Below are positions 11,008-20,636 of a stretch of DNA of 64,000 nucleotides, piece by piece. Below the pieces are notes generated by a model. That model was not told the origin of the DNA. It searched no databases and saw only the letters and a list, made by a program, of their open reading frames with translations. The position numbers were made by a program, and so were the translations under genes. Each line of letters starts with the position of its first letter. The first letter of the stretch is position 1. Origin of the DNA: Geobacillus sp. 46C-IIa (lineage in GTDB: Bacteria > Bacillota > Bacilli > Bacillales > Anoxybacillaceae); assembly GCF_014679505.1 (NCBI RefSeq), contig NZ_CP061474.1:3515241-3579240 (forward strand), read 5' to 3'.

Positions 11008-11970
11008 ATGGAACGAAGCTTGTCGATGGAACTTGTGCGCGTCACGGAAGCAGCCGCGCTTGCCGCGGCCCGCTGGATGGGGCGCGGAAAAAAGAATGAG
11101 GCTGACGACGCAGCGACATCGGCGATGCGCGATGTATTTGACACTGTGCCGATGAAAGGGACGGTCGTCATCGGCGAAGGGGAAATGGATGAAGCGCCGA
11201 TGCTGTATATTGGAGAAAAGCTTGGCAACGGCTACGGCCCGCGCGTCGATGTCGCCGTCGATCCGCTTGAGGGGACGAACATTGTCGCTTCCGGGGGCTG
11301 GAATGCGCTGGCTGTCGTCGCCGTCGCTGACCACGGCCATTTGCTCCATGCGCCGGATATGTACATGGAAAAAATTGCTGTTGGTCCGGAAGCGGTCGGC
11401 ATGATTGATATCGAAGCGCCGATCATCGACAATTTAAAAGCGGTGGCGAAAGCGAAAAACAAAGACATTGAAGATGTGGTCGCCATTGTCCTCAACCGTC
11501 CGCGCCACGAACGGCTCATCCAAGAGCTGCGTGAGGCTGGTGCGCGCATTAAGCTCATTAATGACGGTGATGTCGCCGCCGCCATTAACACGGCGTTTGA
11601 CCATACCGGCGTCGACATTTTATTCGGCTCAGGCGGCGCACCAGAAGGGGTGCTCGCGGCCGTTGCGTTAAAGTGCCTTGGCGGCGAACTGCAAGGGAAA
11701 CTGCTGCCGCAAAATGACGCCGAACTTGAGCGGTGCAAACAAATGGGGATCGACGTGAACAAAGTGTTGCGCATGGACGACTTAGTGAAAGGGGACGACG
11801 CCATTTTTGCCGCCACCGGCGTCACGGATGGCGAGCTGCTGCGCGGCGTGCAGCTGAAAGGGGCATACGGCCTCACCCACTCGGTCGTCATGCGCGCCAA
11901 ATCCGGCACTGTCCGCTTCATTGAGGGGCGGCATAGCTTGAAGAAAAAACCGAACTTAGTCATTAAGTAA
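11008..11970 (+). CDS. glpX: Class II fructose-1,6-bisphosphatase
   Basis: A 320-residue GlpX-type phosphatase that removes the 1-phosphate of fructose-1,6-bisphosphate in gluconeogenesis. Metal-binding residues are visible in [14 protein letters not shown] and VDPLEGTN, and [12 protein letters not shown] is the conserved sugar-phosphate segment. Length is normal for the family. The start has GGGGAAGGGGAG 10 bases upstream. It lies 34 bases after murAB and is probably cotranscribed with it. Confidence 0.95.
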   Translation: MERSLSMELVRVTEAAALAAARWMGRGKKNEADDAATSAMRDVFDTVPMKGTVVIGEGEMDEAPMLYIGEKLGNGYGPRVDVAVDPLEGTNIVASGGWNALAVVAVADHGHLLHAPDMYMEKIAVGPEAVGMIDIEAPIIDNLKAVAKAKNKDIEDVVAIVLNRPRHERLIQELREAGARIKLINDGDVAAAINTAFDHTGVDILFGSGGAPEGVLAAVALKCLGGELQGKLLPQNDAELERCKQMGIDVNKVLRMDDLVKGDDAIFAATGVTDGELLRGVQLKGAYGLTHSVVMRAKSGTVRFIEGRHSLKKKPNLVIK

Positions 11971-12040
11971 CGCCCCTTATCCGGCTTGGCGTCGGCGCCG
12001 GCTTCCGGGGCCGCGCCTGGCTCGGAAAAGCAAAAAAAGA

Positions 12041-12070
12041 TTGATTAAAAATAGGAAAAAAGGGTAAAAT
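12041..12070 (+). promoter_or_regulatory. rho promoter
   Basis: TTGATT (12041-12046) and TAAAAT (12065-12070) are 18 bases apart. The resulting leader of about 155 bases before the rho start would allow leader attenuation, which is known for rho in other bacteria. Confidence 0.65.
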
Positions 12071-12232
12071 AGTCGTGTTACCTGTGCAAAAATAAGCTCT
12101 GCCATTCTACTTCCTTATTTCAGCCTTCATCATCTTCTAAACGAATGATCCCTTCGCCTGTCGAATTGATGACAAATATGTCCGAACGCGAACGATGGGA
12201 GCATAGGAAACTTTGCAAAGTGTGGTGTCAAG

Positions 12233-13507
12233 ATGGAGTTAACGTTAGCGGCTTTAGAAAACATGAAGTTAAAAGAGCTGTACGAGCTCGCCAGGCAATA
12301 TAAAATTTCGTATTACAGCAAATTGACAAAAAAAGAGCTTATTTTTGCTATTTTGAAAGCGCGTGCCGAGCAAGACGGCCTCTTTTTCATGGAAGGCGTC
12401 CTCGAAATCATTCCGTCGGAAGGATTCGGCTTTTTGCGCCCGATCAACTACTCCCCGAGCTCGGAAGACATTTACATTTCCGCTTCCCAAATTCGCCGTT
12501 TTGATTTGCGCAACGGGGATAAAGTATCCGGCAAAGTGCGGCCGCCAAAAGAAAACGAGCGCTATTTCGGCTTGCTCCACGTTGAGGCGGTCAACGGGGA
12601 AGACCCCGAAATCGCGAAAGAGCGCGTCCATTTTCCAGCGTTAACCCCTTTATATCCGAATCGGCAAATGAAGCTCGAGACAACGCCGGACAAGTTGTCG
12701 ACCCGCATCATCGACCTTATCGCCCCGGTCGGCTTTGGGCAGCGCGGGCTGATCGTCGCGCCGCCGAAAGCAGGGAAAACGATGCTGCTTAAAGAAATCG
12801 CCAACAGCATCACCGCCAACCACCCGGACGTCGAGCTGATCGTCCTTTTGATTGACGAACGGCCGGAAGAAGTGACCGACATCGAGCGGTCCGTACAAGG
12901 GGATGTCGTCAGTTCGACGTTTGACGAAGTGCCGGAAAACCATATTAAAGTGGCCGAGCTCGTCTTAGAGCGGGCGATGCGTTTGGTCGAGCATAAGCGC
13001 GATGTCGTCATTTTAATGGACAGCATCACCCGTTTGGCTCGGGCGTACAACTTAGTCATTCCGCCGAGCGGCCGCACGCTCTCCGGCGGGATCGACCCGG
13101 CCGCGTTTCACCGTCCGAAACGGTTTTTCGGTGCGGCCCGCAACATCGAAGAAGGCGGCAGCTTAACGATTTTGGCGACGGCCTTAGTCGATACCGGCTC
13201 GCGCATGGACGATGTCATTTACGAAGAATTCAAGGGAACAGGCAACATGGAGCTCCACCTCGACCGGTCGCTCGCTGAGCGCCGCATTTTCCCGGCGATC
13301 GACATTCGCCGCTCCGGAACGCGCAAAGAGGAGTTGCTCATTCCGAAAGAACATTTGGATAAACTGTGGGCGATCCGCAAAACGATGGCCGATTCTCCGG
13401 ACTTTATCGAGCGGTTTTTAAACAAGCTGCGCCGCACGAAATCGAACGAAGAATTTTTCGCCTTGCTCGATCAAGAATGGAAAAGCGGCGGCCCGCTTCG
13501 CCTCTAA
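12233..13507 (+). CDS. rho: Transcription termination factor Rho
   Basis: A 424-residue hexameric RNA-dependent ATPase that ends transcription at Rho sites. Domains: N-terminal Rho_N helices ([13 protein letters not shown]), an OSB-type RNA-binding domain with GFGFLRP, and a RecA-like ATPase with Walker A APPKAGKT (Lys182) and Walker [16 protein letters not shown]; the R-loop segment GGIDPAAF follows. Length matches Bacillus Rho. The Shine-Dalgarno (GGTGTC) is weak. It precedes rpmE as in B. subtilis. Confidence 0.98.
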   Translation: MELTLAALENMKLKELYELARQYKISYYSKLTKKELIFAILKARAEQDGLFFMEGVLEIIPSEGFGFLRPINYSPSSEDIYISASQIRRFDLRNGDKVSGKVRPPKENERYFGLLHVEAVNGEDPEIAKERVHFPALTPLYPNRQMKLETTPDKLSTRIIDLIAPVGFGQRGLIVAPPKAGKTMLLKEIANSITANHPDVELIVLLIDERPEEVTDIERSVQGDVVSSTFDEVPENHIKVAELVLERAMRLVEHKRDVVILMDSITRLARAYNLVIPPSGRTLSGGIDPAAFHRPKRFFGAARNIEEGGSLTILATALVDTGSRMDDVIYEEFKGTGNMELHLDRSLAERRIFPAIDIRRSGTRKEELLIPKEHLDKLWAIRKTMADSPDFIERFLNKLRRTKSNEEFFALLDQEWKSGGPLRL

Positions 13508-13538
13508 AAGGCTGGCGGAATTTGCCGGGAATCGCCCA

Positions 13539-13567
13539 TTGCAAATCAGCGGAAAAGCTGTTATAAT
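13539..13567 (+). promoter_or_regulatory. rpmE promoter
   Basis: TTGCAA (13539-13544) and a perfect TATAAT (13562-13567) are separated by 17 bases. Confidence 0.8.
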
Positions 13568-13573
13568 CTTAAC

Positions 13574-13762
13574 ATGTGTGTTTTAGCTAGCGCTTATGTG
13601 TTCACACGATGAACCGTCTGCACCGGCCGGGCTGCTCTCATAAAGCCCCAGCCGTTCCATGCGCGGCGCTTCGCCAGAAAGGCGGAAGCGCCCCGGGCAT
13701 TGAGCCCGCACGAACGAATAACTCTGTTTCGATGAGATACAGGGCGGAAGGAGATGAAAACG
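13574..13762 (+). promoter_or_regulatory. Long structured leader of rpmE, possible L31 autoregulatory RNA
   Basis: The start at about 13574 leaves a leader of nearly 190 bases with strong structure: GGCGCTTCGCC (13665-13675) pairs with GGCGGAAGCGCC (13681-13692), and a second arm lies upstream around GGGCTG/CAGCC. Leaders controlling L31 genes are described in Firmicutes; whether this belongs to that class needs a covariance search. Confidence 0.45.
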
Positions 13763-13963
13763 ATGAAACAAGGGATCCATCCAGCGTACAAAAAAGTGAT
13801 CGTCCGCTGCGCATGCGGAAACGAGTTCGAAAGCGGTTCGGTCAAAGACGAGCTGCGCGTCGAGATTTGCTCGGAATGCCATCCGTTCTTCACGGGCAAA
13901 CAAAAATTCGTTTCGGCAGCGGGCCGCGTCGATAAATTCAATAAAAAATACGGCCTTAAGTAA
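13763..13963 (+). CDS. rpmE: 50S ribosomal protein L31 (zinc-binding type)
   Basis: A 66-residue L31 protein of the large ribosomal subunit. CACG near residue 16-19 and CSEC near 36-39 give the four-cysteine zinc site, so this is the C+ form. The second ATG at 13763 is chosen over 13754 because GAAGGAG ends directly at 13753; the resulting [11 protein letters not shown] start matches Bacillus L31. A terminator follows. Confidence 0.96.
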   Translation: MKQGIHPAYKKVIVRCACGNEFESGSVKDELRVEICSECHPFFTGKQKFVSAAGRVDKFNKKYGLK

Positions 13964-13975
13964 AAAAGAACGGAC

Positions 13976-14010
13976 GAAAGCAGGCAAGCGCACCGCTTGC
14001 CTGCTTTTTC
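13976..14010. terminator. Terminator after rpmE
   Basis: GCAGGCAAGCG, loop CAC, CGCTTGCCTGC, then TTTTTC: a perfect 11-bp stem with a T run. Confidence 0.9.
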
Positions 14011-14123
14011 GTGAGGGCAGATGGACGAACCGCTGCCCATAGAGCGGATCTTGCCGGCCGTTTCGGCCCGGTAGGGTTGGCTCGTTTTTCGATGACAGTG
14101 TTGAGCGAAAGGAGAGGCCCCCG

Positions 14124-14747
14124 ATGTATGTGATGACGCAGTCCGGTTGGCTGGAAGTCATTTGCGGCAGCATGTTCTCCGGCAAATCGGAAGAACTGAT
14201 CCGCCGCATCCGCCGCGCCCAGTTTGCCAAGCAGGAAGTGAAAGTGTTCAAACCGACGATTGACAACCGCTATAGCGAGGATGCCGTCGTGTCGCACAAC
14301 GGCAACTCGGTGATCGCCATCCCGGTCGCGACGCCGGCCGAACTGTTTCGTTACATTTCCGCTGCCACCGATGTCGTCGCCATTGATGAAGTGCAGTTTT
14401 TTTCCGATGACATTGTTGATGTTGTGCAGACGCTCGCGGATCGCGGTTATCGCGTCATCGCCGCCGGGTTGGATCAAGACTTCCGCGGCGAACCGTTCGG
14501 ACCGGTGCCAGCGCTCATGGCGATCGCCGAGTCGGTGACGAAACTGCAAGCGGTATGCACCGTCTGCGGTTCCCCAGCCAGCCGGACGCAGCGGCTTATT
14601 AACGGTGCGCCTGCTTCTTATGACGATCCGATCATTCTTGTCGGCGCCAGCGAAGCGTACGAACCCCGTTGCCGCCATCATCACGAAGTGCCGGGCAAAC
14701 CGAAAAAGCGCCATGGCCATCCGCTCGCTGAACGTGCCGGCGAGTGA
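14124..14747 (+). CDS. tdk: Thymidine kinase
   Basis: A 207-residue type II thymidine kinase that phosphorylates thymidine to dTMP with ATP for salvage. P-loop [14 protein letters not shown] lies at residues 15-28; AIDEVQFF is the Walker B/DEVQF motif, [14 protein letters not shown] the lasso-adjacent segment, and the structural zinc cysteines include CTVCG. The ATG at 14124 has AAAGGAGAGG upstream. Confidence 0.96.
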   Translation: MYVMTQSGWLEVICGSMFSGKSEELIRRIRRAQFAKQEVKVFKPTIDNRYSEDAVVSHNGNSVIAIPVATPAELFRYISAATDVVAIDEVQFFSDDIVDVVQTLADRGYRVIAAGLDQDFRGEPFGPVPALMAIAESVTKLQAVCTVCGSPASRTQRLINGAPASYDDPIILVGASEAYEPRCRHHHEVPGKPKKRHGHPLAERAGE

Positions 14748-15078
14748 CGGGATCAGGGGATCAAGAACGATACGTGTCGGTGTTCCCATCGCTTGCCGGC
14801 CGTGTCGGTAAACAACGGGAAAAGAGAAAATCCGCGGCAAACCGCAAGCCGTTTGTTTACTGAATGCGCCATTTAGCAACGGTGACCAATGCCGGCGCGC
14901 GCCGGATGTTTCCGTCGCCGCCCCGCTCAATAGGTGAATGAATGACATAGTTGCCCACAAACCGCGGCTTGGCTTTTTCCTTTGTTTGCTTCGCCTAAAG
15001 GCGGTGGCCTCTTCGCTTGGAGAGGATATAAATATTATGGCTTGTCACGGGCATCCTAACAGCAGGGAGGCGAAAACA
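14748..15078. other. 331-base gap between tdk and the lipoprotein gene
   Basis: I see no gene. It holds several short inverted repeats (for example CCGCGGCAAACCGCAAGCCG near 14834 and CGGCGCGCGCCG near 14893) and an A/T-rich GATATAAATATTATGG about 45 bases before the lipoprotein start. No convincing SigA or SigG promoter could be assigned. Confidence 0.4.
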
Positions 15079-15519
15079 ATGAAACGCATCTGGCTGTTAG
15101 GGGTTGCCTTGTTGCTTTCGGCCTGTTCGCTCGCTCCGGATCATCCGTCTTACCGCCAGCAAAGCGAAGACAAAAACGGTACGCGGCTGATGACGGACGA
15201 GCGGCCGAAAATCGATGCTGATCGCGACTTGTACAACAATTTTGACGACCCAGAAAAAACGCGGCAAAACCCGAACTTCATTAGTTTGACCGAAGGAAGC
15301 GAAAACCAGCGCGCCGATCAGCGGAAAGCCGCGCAACTCATTGAGCGGCATACCGATTACAGCGCCGACTCCATCTGGTTTCACGGCGGCAATATGTATG
15401 TCACAGTCGATGTGCCGGAGACATTGTCCGCCGAAGAGCGGCAACGTGAGGCGCGCCGCATCGACAAACTGCTGACAAAAGCGATTCCGACGTACGAAAT
15501 TATCGTGCGCGTGAACTAA
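15079..15519 (+). CDS. YhcN/YlaJ-like sporulation lipoprotein
   Basis: A 146-residue secreted lipoprotein. The signal peptide ends in the lipobox LLSAC with the lipid-anchored Cys at residue 16. The mature part has a hydrophilic spacer and then a compact alpha/beta segment (QLIERHTDYSADSIWFHGGNMYVTVDVP) followed by a helix rich in Glu and Arg, which resembles the YhcN/YlaJ family of forespore lipoproteins. The family call is by resemblance only. AGGGAGG precedes the ATG; an earlier in-frame ATG lacks a ribosome site. Forespore expression is likely but not shown. Confidence 0.65.
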   Translation: MKRIWLLGVALLLSACSLAPDHPSYRQQSEDKNGTRLMTDERPKIDADRDLYNNFDDPEKTRQNPNFISLTEGSENQRADQRKAAQLIERHTDYSADSIWFHGGNMYVTVDVPETLSAEERQREARRIDKLLTKAIPTYEIIVRVN

Positions 15520-15521
15520 AC

Positions 15522-15550
15522 ACTCCCGCTTGCGAAAAGCGGGGGTTTTT
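15522..15550 (+). terminator. Terminator of the lipoprotein gene
   Basis: CTCCCGCTT and AAGCGGGGG pair across a short loop, followed by TTTTT. Confidence 0.75.
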
Positions 15551-15613
15551 GTTTGGTCTTGTTTCATGATATAATTTGAAATTAGACTGTGCTGAAAAAC
15601 AGAGGTGAATGAT

Positions 15614-16690
15614 GTGTTTGACCGGTTAGAAGCTGTCGAACAACGGTATGAAAAATTAAACGAGCTGTTGATGGATCCAGCCGTCATCAACGATCCGAAA
15701 AAGTTGCGCGATTATTCGAAAGAGCAGGCCGATTTGGCTGAAACGGTGCAAACGTACCGCGAATACAAGTCCGTTCGCGACCAGCTTGCGGAAGCGAAGG
15801 CCATGCTTGAAGAAAAGCTTGAACCGGAGCTGCGCGAGATGGTGAAAGAGGAAATTGATGAGCTCGAAGAACGGGAAGAGGCGCTCGTTGAGAAGTTGAA
15901 AGTGCTGCTTTTGCCGAAAGATCCGAACGATGAGAAAAACGTCATTATGGAAATTCGCGCCGCCGCCGGCGGCGAGGAAGCGGCGCTGTTTGCCGGCGAC
16001 TTGTACCGAATGTACACGCGCTATGCCGAGTCGCAAGGGTGGAAAACAGAAGTGATCGAAGCGAGCCCGACCGGCCTTGGCGGCTATAAAGAAATCATCT
16101 TTATGGTCAATGGAAAAGGGGCGTATTCGAAGCTGAAGTTTGAAAACGGCGCCCATCGCGTCCAGCGCGTCCCGGAAACGGAATCGGGCGGGCGCATCCA
16201 CACGTCGACGGCAACGGTCGCCTGCCTGCCGGAAATGGAAGAAGTCGAAGTCGACATTCATGAAAAAGACATTCGTGTCGATACGTTCGCCTCGAGCGGG
16301 CCAGGGGGGCAAAGCGTCAACACGACGATGTCGGCCGTGCGCCTCACCCATATTCCGACCGGCATTGTCGTCACGTGCCAAGACGAAAAATCGCAAATTA
16401 AAAACAAAGAGAAGGCCATGAAAGTGTTGCGCGCCCGCATTTACGACAAATACCAGCAAGAGGCGCGCGCCGAATATGACCAGACGCGCAAGCAGGCGGT
16501 AGGCACCGGCGACCGTTCAGAGCGCATCCGCACGTACAACTTCCCGCAAAACCGCGTCACCGACCACCGCATCGGGCTGACGATTCAAAAGCTTGACTTA
16601 GTGTTAGACGGGCAGCTTGATGAAATTATCGAGGCGCTCATTTTAGACGACCAGGCGAAAAAATTGGAGCAAGCGAACGATGCGTCGTAA
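15614..16690 (+). CDS. prfA: Peptide chain release factor 1
   Basis: A 358-residue class I release factor that reads UAA and UAG and releases the peptide. The GGQ motif is at residues 231-233 ([11 protein letters not shown]); the codon-recognition tripeptide of the RF1 type is PET in [12 protein letters not shown]. The GTG at 15614 gives MFDRLEAVE as in relatives and lies at normal distance from AGAGGTG; a GTG at 15605 overlaps that site. A TATAAT at 15570-15575 is a likely -10. The 3' end overlaps prmC by 11 bases, so translation is coupled. Confidence 0.97.
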   Translation: MFDRLEAVEQRYEKLNELLMDPAVINDPKKLRDYSKEQADLAETVQTYREYKSVRDQLAEAKAMLEEKLEPELREMVKEEIDELEEREEALVEKLKVLLLPKDPNDEKNVIMEIRAAAGGEEAALFAGDLYRMYTRYAESQGWKTEVIEASPTGLGGYKEIIFMVNGKGAYSKLKFENGAHRVQRVPETESGGRIHTSTATVACLPEMEEVEVDIHEKDIRVDTFASSGPGGQSVNTTMSAVRLTHIPTGIVVTCQDEKSQIKNKEKAMKVLRARIYDKYQQEARAEYDQTRKQAVGTGDRSERIRTYNFPQNRVTDHRIGLTIQKLDLVLDGQLDEIIEALILDDQAKKLEQANDAS

Positions 16691-17546
16691 CGTTCATGAA
16701 GTCCTCGCCTGGGCTTCTTCTTTTTTGCGCGCCCATGGGAAGGAGGAGCGGGCGGCCGAGTGGCTGTTGTGTCACCATTTGCGCACTAACCGGGCCGGGT
16801 TGTTCGCCCGTTGGCGCGAGCCCGTTGAGGAAGCGGTGTACGAACGGTTTGCGGCCGATGTGCGCCGCCATGCTATAGACCATGTGCCGGTTCAATATTT
16901 GATCGGCCATGAATGGTTTTACGGACGGCCGTTCCTTGTGAACCGCCATGTGCTCATCCCGCGCCCGGAAACGGAAGAGTTGGTGCTTGGCGTCCTTGAG
17001 CGCGTGCCGCGCCTATTGGCCGGAAGGGAGCGGATCGATGTCGTCGATGTCGGCACTGGCAGCGGGGCGATTGCCGTGACGCTGGCGCTTGAGAACCGCT
17101 CCCTCTCGGTGACCGCGACCGATATTTCCGAGGAAGCGCTCACCGTCGCCCGGGAAAACGCTCGCCGGCTTGGGGCAAGCGTTTCGTTTTTGCGCGGCGA
17201 CTTATTGCGGCCGCTCATCGAACAAGGGCGGATGGTCGATGTTGTCGTCTCGAATCCGCCGTACATTCCCGAGGCCGATGCTGCTTTGCTCTCTCCGGTC
17301 GTGAAAGACTACGAACCGCACACCGCGCTCTTTGGCGGCCGCGACGGGCTTGATTTTTACCGCCGCTTTGCCCGCGAGCTGCCATTGGTGTTGAAAGAAA
17401 CGGCGCTCGCGGCTTTTGAGATTGGCGCCGGACAAGGGGAAGCGGTCGCTGCGCTTTTAGCGGCAGCGTTTCCTGAGGCGCGGGTCGAAGTGGCCTTTGA
17501 TTTGAACGGCAAGGACCGAATGGTCTATATGACAAGAAAAAATTAG
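16680..17546 (+). CDS. prmC: Release factor glutamine methyltransferase PrmC
   Basis: A 288-residue S-adenosylmethionine-dependent enzyme that methylates the Gln of the GGQ motif in RF1 and RF2. The N-terminal helical domain recognises the release factor ([16 protein letters not shown]); the SAM site is [12 protein letters not shown] and the catalytic motif is SNPPYIPE. It overlaps prfA, whose product is its substrate, a conserved pairing. Confidence 0.95.
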   Translation: MRRNVHEVLAWASSFLRAHGKEERAAEWLLCHHLRTNRAGLFARWREPVEEAVYERFAADVRRHAIDHVPVQYLIGHEWFYGRPFLVNRHVLIPRPETEELVLGVLERVPRLLAGRERIDVVDVGTGSGAIAVTLALENRSLSVTATDISEEALTVARENARRLGASVSFLRGDLLRPLIEQGRMVDVVVSNPPYIPEADAALLSPVVKDYEPHTALFGGRDGLDFYRRFARELPLVLKETALAAFEIGAGQGEAVAALLAAAFPEARVEVAFDLNGKDRMVYMTRKN

Positions 17547-17605
17547 ATTCATAGGTTTAAAATGAGGCGGCGCCGTCCACAATGAGTGGTGAAAGGACGG
17601 TGCCG

Positions 17606-18520
17606 ATGATGAGAATGAAGGGAAATTCCATCGCTGTATGTTTATATATCATTCTATTAACAACAGGCGTCCTCGTTCAGCTGTACGGCCAGCAGGCCGA
17701 TGCTGGGGCCAACGCCGCGGTCGCGGTTCCCGACGAGGCGATTCGCTTGCGCATTTTAGCGAACAGCGATGCGGCCGCTGACCAAGAATTGAAGCGAAAG
17801 GTGCGCGATGCGGTGAACGCGCAAATCAACAGCTGGGTCGCTGAACTGACGTCGTTCGAAGAAGCGAAGCGCGTCATCCGCTCCCGCTTGCCGGACATTG
17901 AACAGACAGTCGCTCGCGTGCTTCGTGATGAGCAAAGCGACCAGTCGTACAAGGTGGAGTTTGGCCCGGTTCGCTTTCCGACGAAAGTGTACGGCAACTA
18001 CGTCTATCCGGCCGGCACGTACGATGCGGTCCTCATTACGCTCGGGGACGGGAAAGGGGCAAATTGGTGGTGTGTCTTGTTCCCGCCGCTTTGTTTTCTC
18101 GATTTTTCCAACGGTGACGCTGTGATGATGAGAGCGGAAGAAAGGCCGGCAAACGAGGCAAGTAAGCCTGCACCGGCCGAGGCCGACCAGCCCGCTAAGG
18201 GAAAGCGGAGTGAAAAGGAGGCGGTGCAGCCGGATGAACAAGAAGGCGGGAGCACCACAGCGGCCGAGGACACGATAAGCGCTGAGGCGGATCGTGTGAG
18301 CAAAGATGTGGATGACGTGGGGATTCGTGTGGGCGGTGTGGACAATGAGGTGGACGGCGCGAGCGCCGCTGCGAATGACATCGGCGAGGACGAGAATGCC
18401 GCGGGCGAACAGGGGCAAATGGAGAGCGGGAACGCTTCTCCTGTCGTCATCGCTGAGCCGGAGCAACGGATCGAAGTGAAATTTTTCTTCAAAGAGTGGC
18501 TCGCCCATCTCATTCCATAA
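17606..18520 (+). CDS. spoIIR: Stage II sporulation protein R (SpoIIR) with long acidic insert
   Basis: The forespore-secreted signal that triggers processing of pro-SigE by SpoIIGA in the mother cell. One N-terminal signal/anchor segment (residues ~7-27) is followed by the SpoIIR domain with EAIRLRILANSD, VYGNYVYPAGTYDAV and ANWWCVLFPPLCF. After residue ~173 an insert of about 115 residues rich in Ala, Glu and Asp separates the core from the last conserved block VKFFFKEWLAHL. The total of 304 residues exceeds the roughly 220 of B. subtilis SpoIIR. The ATG at 17606 follows AAAGGACGG; 17582 is an alternative. No clear SigF promoter was found. Confidence 0.9.
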   Translation: MMRMKGNSIAVCLYIILLTTGVLVQLYGQQADAGANAAVAVPDEAIRLRILANSDAAADQELKRKVRDAVNAQINSWVAELTSFEEAKRVIRSRLPDIEQTVARVLRDEQSDQSYKVEFGPVRFPTKVYGNYVYPAGTYDAVLITLGDGKGANWWCVLFPPLCFLDFSNGDAVMMRAEERPANEASKPAPAEADQPAKGKRSEKEAVQPDEQEGGSTTAAEDTISAEADRVSKDVDDVGIRVGGVDNEVDGASAAANDIGEDENAAGEQGQMESGNASPVVIAEPEQRIEVKFFFKEWLAHLIP

Positions 18521-18524
18521 GCTC

Positions 18525-18726
18525 CTATCCACAAAGTTATCCACAAAAATAACGGTTTTATTCACAACTTGTGCATAACTATGGATGGGCGGCGAAAACC
18601 GGTTCGGCTCTTCCGGACAAAGCCGCTATCTTCAAGGCGAATCAAGGCGATAGAGAAGGTGAAACGATTGAAAACGCGTGTTTGGGTTGTGGATAATGTT
18701 GTTGGCAAACAGCGAATTTATCCACA
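18525..18726. promoter_or_regulatory. DnaA-box cluster upstream of and inside ywlC
   Basis: Six sites in 202 bases match TTATNCACA with at most one mismatch: CTATCCACA 18525-18533 (+), TTATCCACA 18537-18545 (+), TTATTCACA 18558-18566 (+), TTATGCACA 18570-18578 (-), TTATCCACA 18688-18696 (-) and TTATCCACA 18718-18726 (+). Three are perfect consensus. They span the spoIIR-ywlC gap and the first codons of ywlC. The ywlC region is, to my knowledge, one of the DnaA-bound clusters near oriC in B. subtilis, so a role in DnaA titration or DnaA control of ywlC is likely. Confidence 0.85.
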
Positions 18727-19711
18727 AATACAAGAGGCGGCCGAATGGCTGCGGGCCGGGGAAGTGGTGGCGTTCCCGACGGAAACGGTGTACGGCTTAG
18801 GGGCGGATGCAGCCAATACGGCAGCGGTGGACAAAATTTTTGCCGCCAAAGGACGGCCGAGCGACAATCCGCTCATCGTTCACGTCGCGAACGTAGCGCA
18901 AGTGGAAGCGATCGTCGCAGCGATCCCGCCGGTCGCGAAAACGCTAATGGAACGGTTTTGGCCGGGGCCGCTCACCTTAGTGTTGCCGAAACGAGCCGGG
19001 ACAGTGTCCGGACGGGTGACGGCTAACCTTCCGACCGTGGCGGTGCGCATGCCGGATCACCCGCTGGCGCTCGCCTTGATCGAGGCGAGCGGCTTGGCGC
19101 TTGCCGCTCCAAGCGCCAATCGATCAGGAAAACCGAGCCCGACGACGGCCGCCCACGTGCTCGCCGATTTAAACGGACGCATCGCTGGGGTGATCGATGG
19201 CGGGCCAACCGGCATCGGCGTCGAATCGACCGTGCTCGATTGCAGCGGGGAGGTGCCGACGATTTTGCGCCCGGGCGGGGTGACGAAGGAGGCGCTCAGC
19301 GAAGCGATCGGCCGCGTTGAGGAGGCCATCGGCATAGGAGACGAACAGACAGCGCCGAAAGCGCCGGGGATGAAATATACGCATTACGCGCCAAAAGCGC
19401 CGCTTTGGATCGTCGCCGGTCCGCCTTCGTTGTTGCAGCGGCTTGTCGATGAAAGCCGGGCGGGGGGAAAAACCGTCGGTGTGCTGACGACTGAAGAAAA
19501 CAAAAGCCGTTATGCCGCTGATGCTGTGATGGCGTGCGGGACGCGCCGCGAACTCGAAACGGTTGCCCATCGCCTGTACGATACGCTGCGCCAATTTGAT
19601 GAGACGGGCGTCGACCTCATTTACAGCGAGGCGTTTCCGGAAGAAGGGATCGGCGTTGCCATCATGAACCGGCTGAGGAAAGCGGCTGGCGGACGCGTCA
19701 TTCGCGAATAG
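18668..19711 (+). CDS. ywlC: Threonylcarbamoyl-AMP synthase (Sua5/YwlC)
   Basis: A 347-residue enzyme making threonylcarbamoyl-AMP from threonine, bicarbonate and ATP for the t6A37 modification of ANN-decoding tRNAs. The YrdC domain spans residues ~15-205 (VVAFPTETVYGLGADA, AAKGRPSDNPLIVH, VRMPDHP, APSANRSGKPSPT) and the C-terminal Sua5 domain begins at PGMKYTHYAP. The TTG at 18668 is chosen for AGAAGGTG upstream and a length close to that of YwlC; in-frame upstream starts would run through the DnaA boxes. Two DnaA boxes lie inside its first 20 codons. Confidence 0.92.
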   Translation: MKTRVWVVDNVVGKQRIYPQIQEAAEWLRAGEVVAFPTETVYGLGADAANTAAVDKIFAAKGRPSDNPLIVHVANVAQVEAIVAAIPPVAKTLMERFWPGPLTLVLPKRAGTVSGRVTANLPTVAVRMPDHPLALALIEASGLALAAPSANRSGKPSPTTAAHVLADLNGRIAGVIDGGPTGIGVESTVLDCSGEVPTILRPGGVTKEALSEAIGRVEEAIGIGDEQTAPKAPGMKYTHYAPKAPLWIVAGPPSLLQRLVDESRAGGKTVGVLTTEENKSRYAADAVMACGTRRELETVAHRLYDTLRQFDETGVDLIYSEAFPEEGIGVAIMNRLRKAAGGRVIRE

Positions 19712-19811
19712 CGGAAACGAAAGCGGCCCGCCGTCTAAAGCGCGAAGAAGCTGACGCAAAAGGTCATCCGCTAGTGAAACGATGAATCCATGTAATGTGT
19801 ATATAGAGCAG

Positions 19812-19850
19812 TGAAAAAGGGTGTCCCATTGTGTTGCGGCACCCTTTTTC
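19812..19850. terminator. Terminator after ywlC
   Basis: GAAAAAGGGTGTC and GGCACCCTTTTTC pair over 13 positions with one G-T pair, followed by TTTT. Its symmetry would let it act on both strands. Confidence 0.85.
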
Positions 19851-19962
19851 TTTTCGCCGTTCTGCACACAAAGCCGCTTTCCCACTGCGATTTCCAGTTT
19901 GCTTCTAAACGATTCTGGACGTGCATATGTTAGCAGTAAGGCCAGTCCGGGAGGGAAGGGGA

Positions 19963-20514
19963 ATGGGCGCGTTAATCGGCGAAATGATCGCACTGTCGCT
20001 AATGGCGCTGGCGCTAGGGATGGACGCATTTTCGGTCGCTCTAGGAATGGGGCTGTTGCGTCTTCGGCTTCGGCAAATTTTTTATATTGGGCTCACGATC
20101 GGCTTGTTTCATATTTTTATGCCGCTTGTTGGCATGGCAGTCGGCCGCTTTTTGTCGCGCGAGTTCGGCAGCATCGCTACTTATGCGGGCGGGTTGTTGC
20201 TGTTATGGCTGGGGGGGCAAATGATCGTGACATCGTTTCAGCGGGGAGACGGGTCACCGTTGTTTCCGCGCGGGGCGGGGCTGCTTTTTTTTGCGTTCAG
20301 CGTCAGCCTTGACAGCTTTTCGGTCGGGCTAAGCCTTGGCATTTTCGGGGCGCGGACGATGGTGACGATCCTTCTGTTCGGCCTATTCAGCACGGTATTG
20401 ACTTGGATCGGGCTGTTGGTGGGCCGCCATTTTCAGCAATGGCTCGGTTCATACAGCGAAGCGCTCGGCGGCAGCATTTTGCTCGCGTTCGGGCTGAAGC
20501 TGCTCTTTTCGTGA
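19963..20514 (+). CDS. mntP: Manganese exporter MntP family
   Basis: A 183-residue membrane protein with six predicted helices in two related halves. Each half carries a conserved acidic segment, [17 protein letters not shown] near residue 18 and [17 protein letters not shown] near residue 110, the Asp residues used for Mn2+ transport in the MntP/YebN family. It corresponds to B. subtilis YwlD. The start at 19963 directly follows GAGGGAAGGGGA. No manganese riboswitch fold was recognised in the 110 bases upstream. Confidence 0.88.
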   Translation: MGALIGEMIALSLMALALGMDAFSVALGMGLLRLRLRQIFYIGLTIGLFHIFMPLVGMAVGRFLSREFGSIATYAGGLLLLWLGGQMIVTSFQRGDGSPLFPRGAGLLFFAFSVSLDSFSVGLSLGIFGARTMVTILLFGLFSTVLTWIGLLVGRHFQQWLGSYSEALGGSILLAFGLKLLFS

Positions 20515-20522
20515 AAAATCGG

Positions 20523-20580
20523 GCAGGCGATGCCAGCTTTTTCGTTTGCGTGGGAAAAAGCGGACTGCCTGCTTTTTTTT
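20523..20580 (+). terminator. Two-tier terminator after mntP
   Basis: GCAGGC (20523-20528) pairs with GCCTGC (20567-20572), enclosing an inner AGCTTTTTC/GAAAAAGC pairing, then eight T. Confidence 0.82.
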
Positions 20581-20636
20581 GCTCTTTTTCCTATGGTATA
20601 TTGGTGATAGGCTATTGTTGTGAAGAGGTGGTTGTC

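Noticed and set aside
12562..13077. Minus-strand frame of 171 codons inside rho
   Set aside because: It is a shadow of a conserved gene with strong GC codon bias and no start signal.
19712..19962. yybP-ykoY manganese riboswitch before mntP
   Set aside because: Most of the space is taken by the ywlC terminator, and the remaining 110 bases show none of the expected paired arms.
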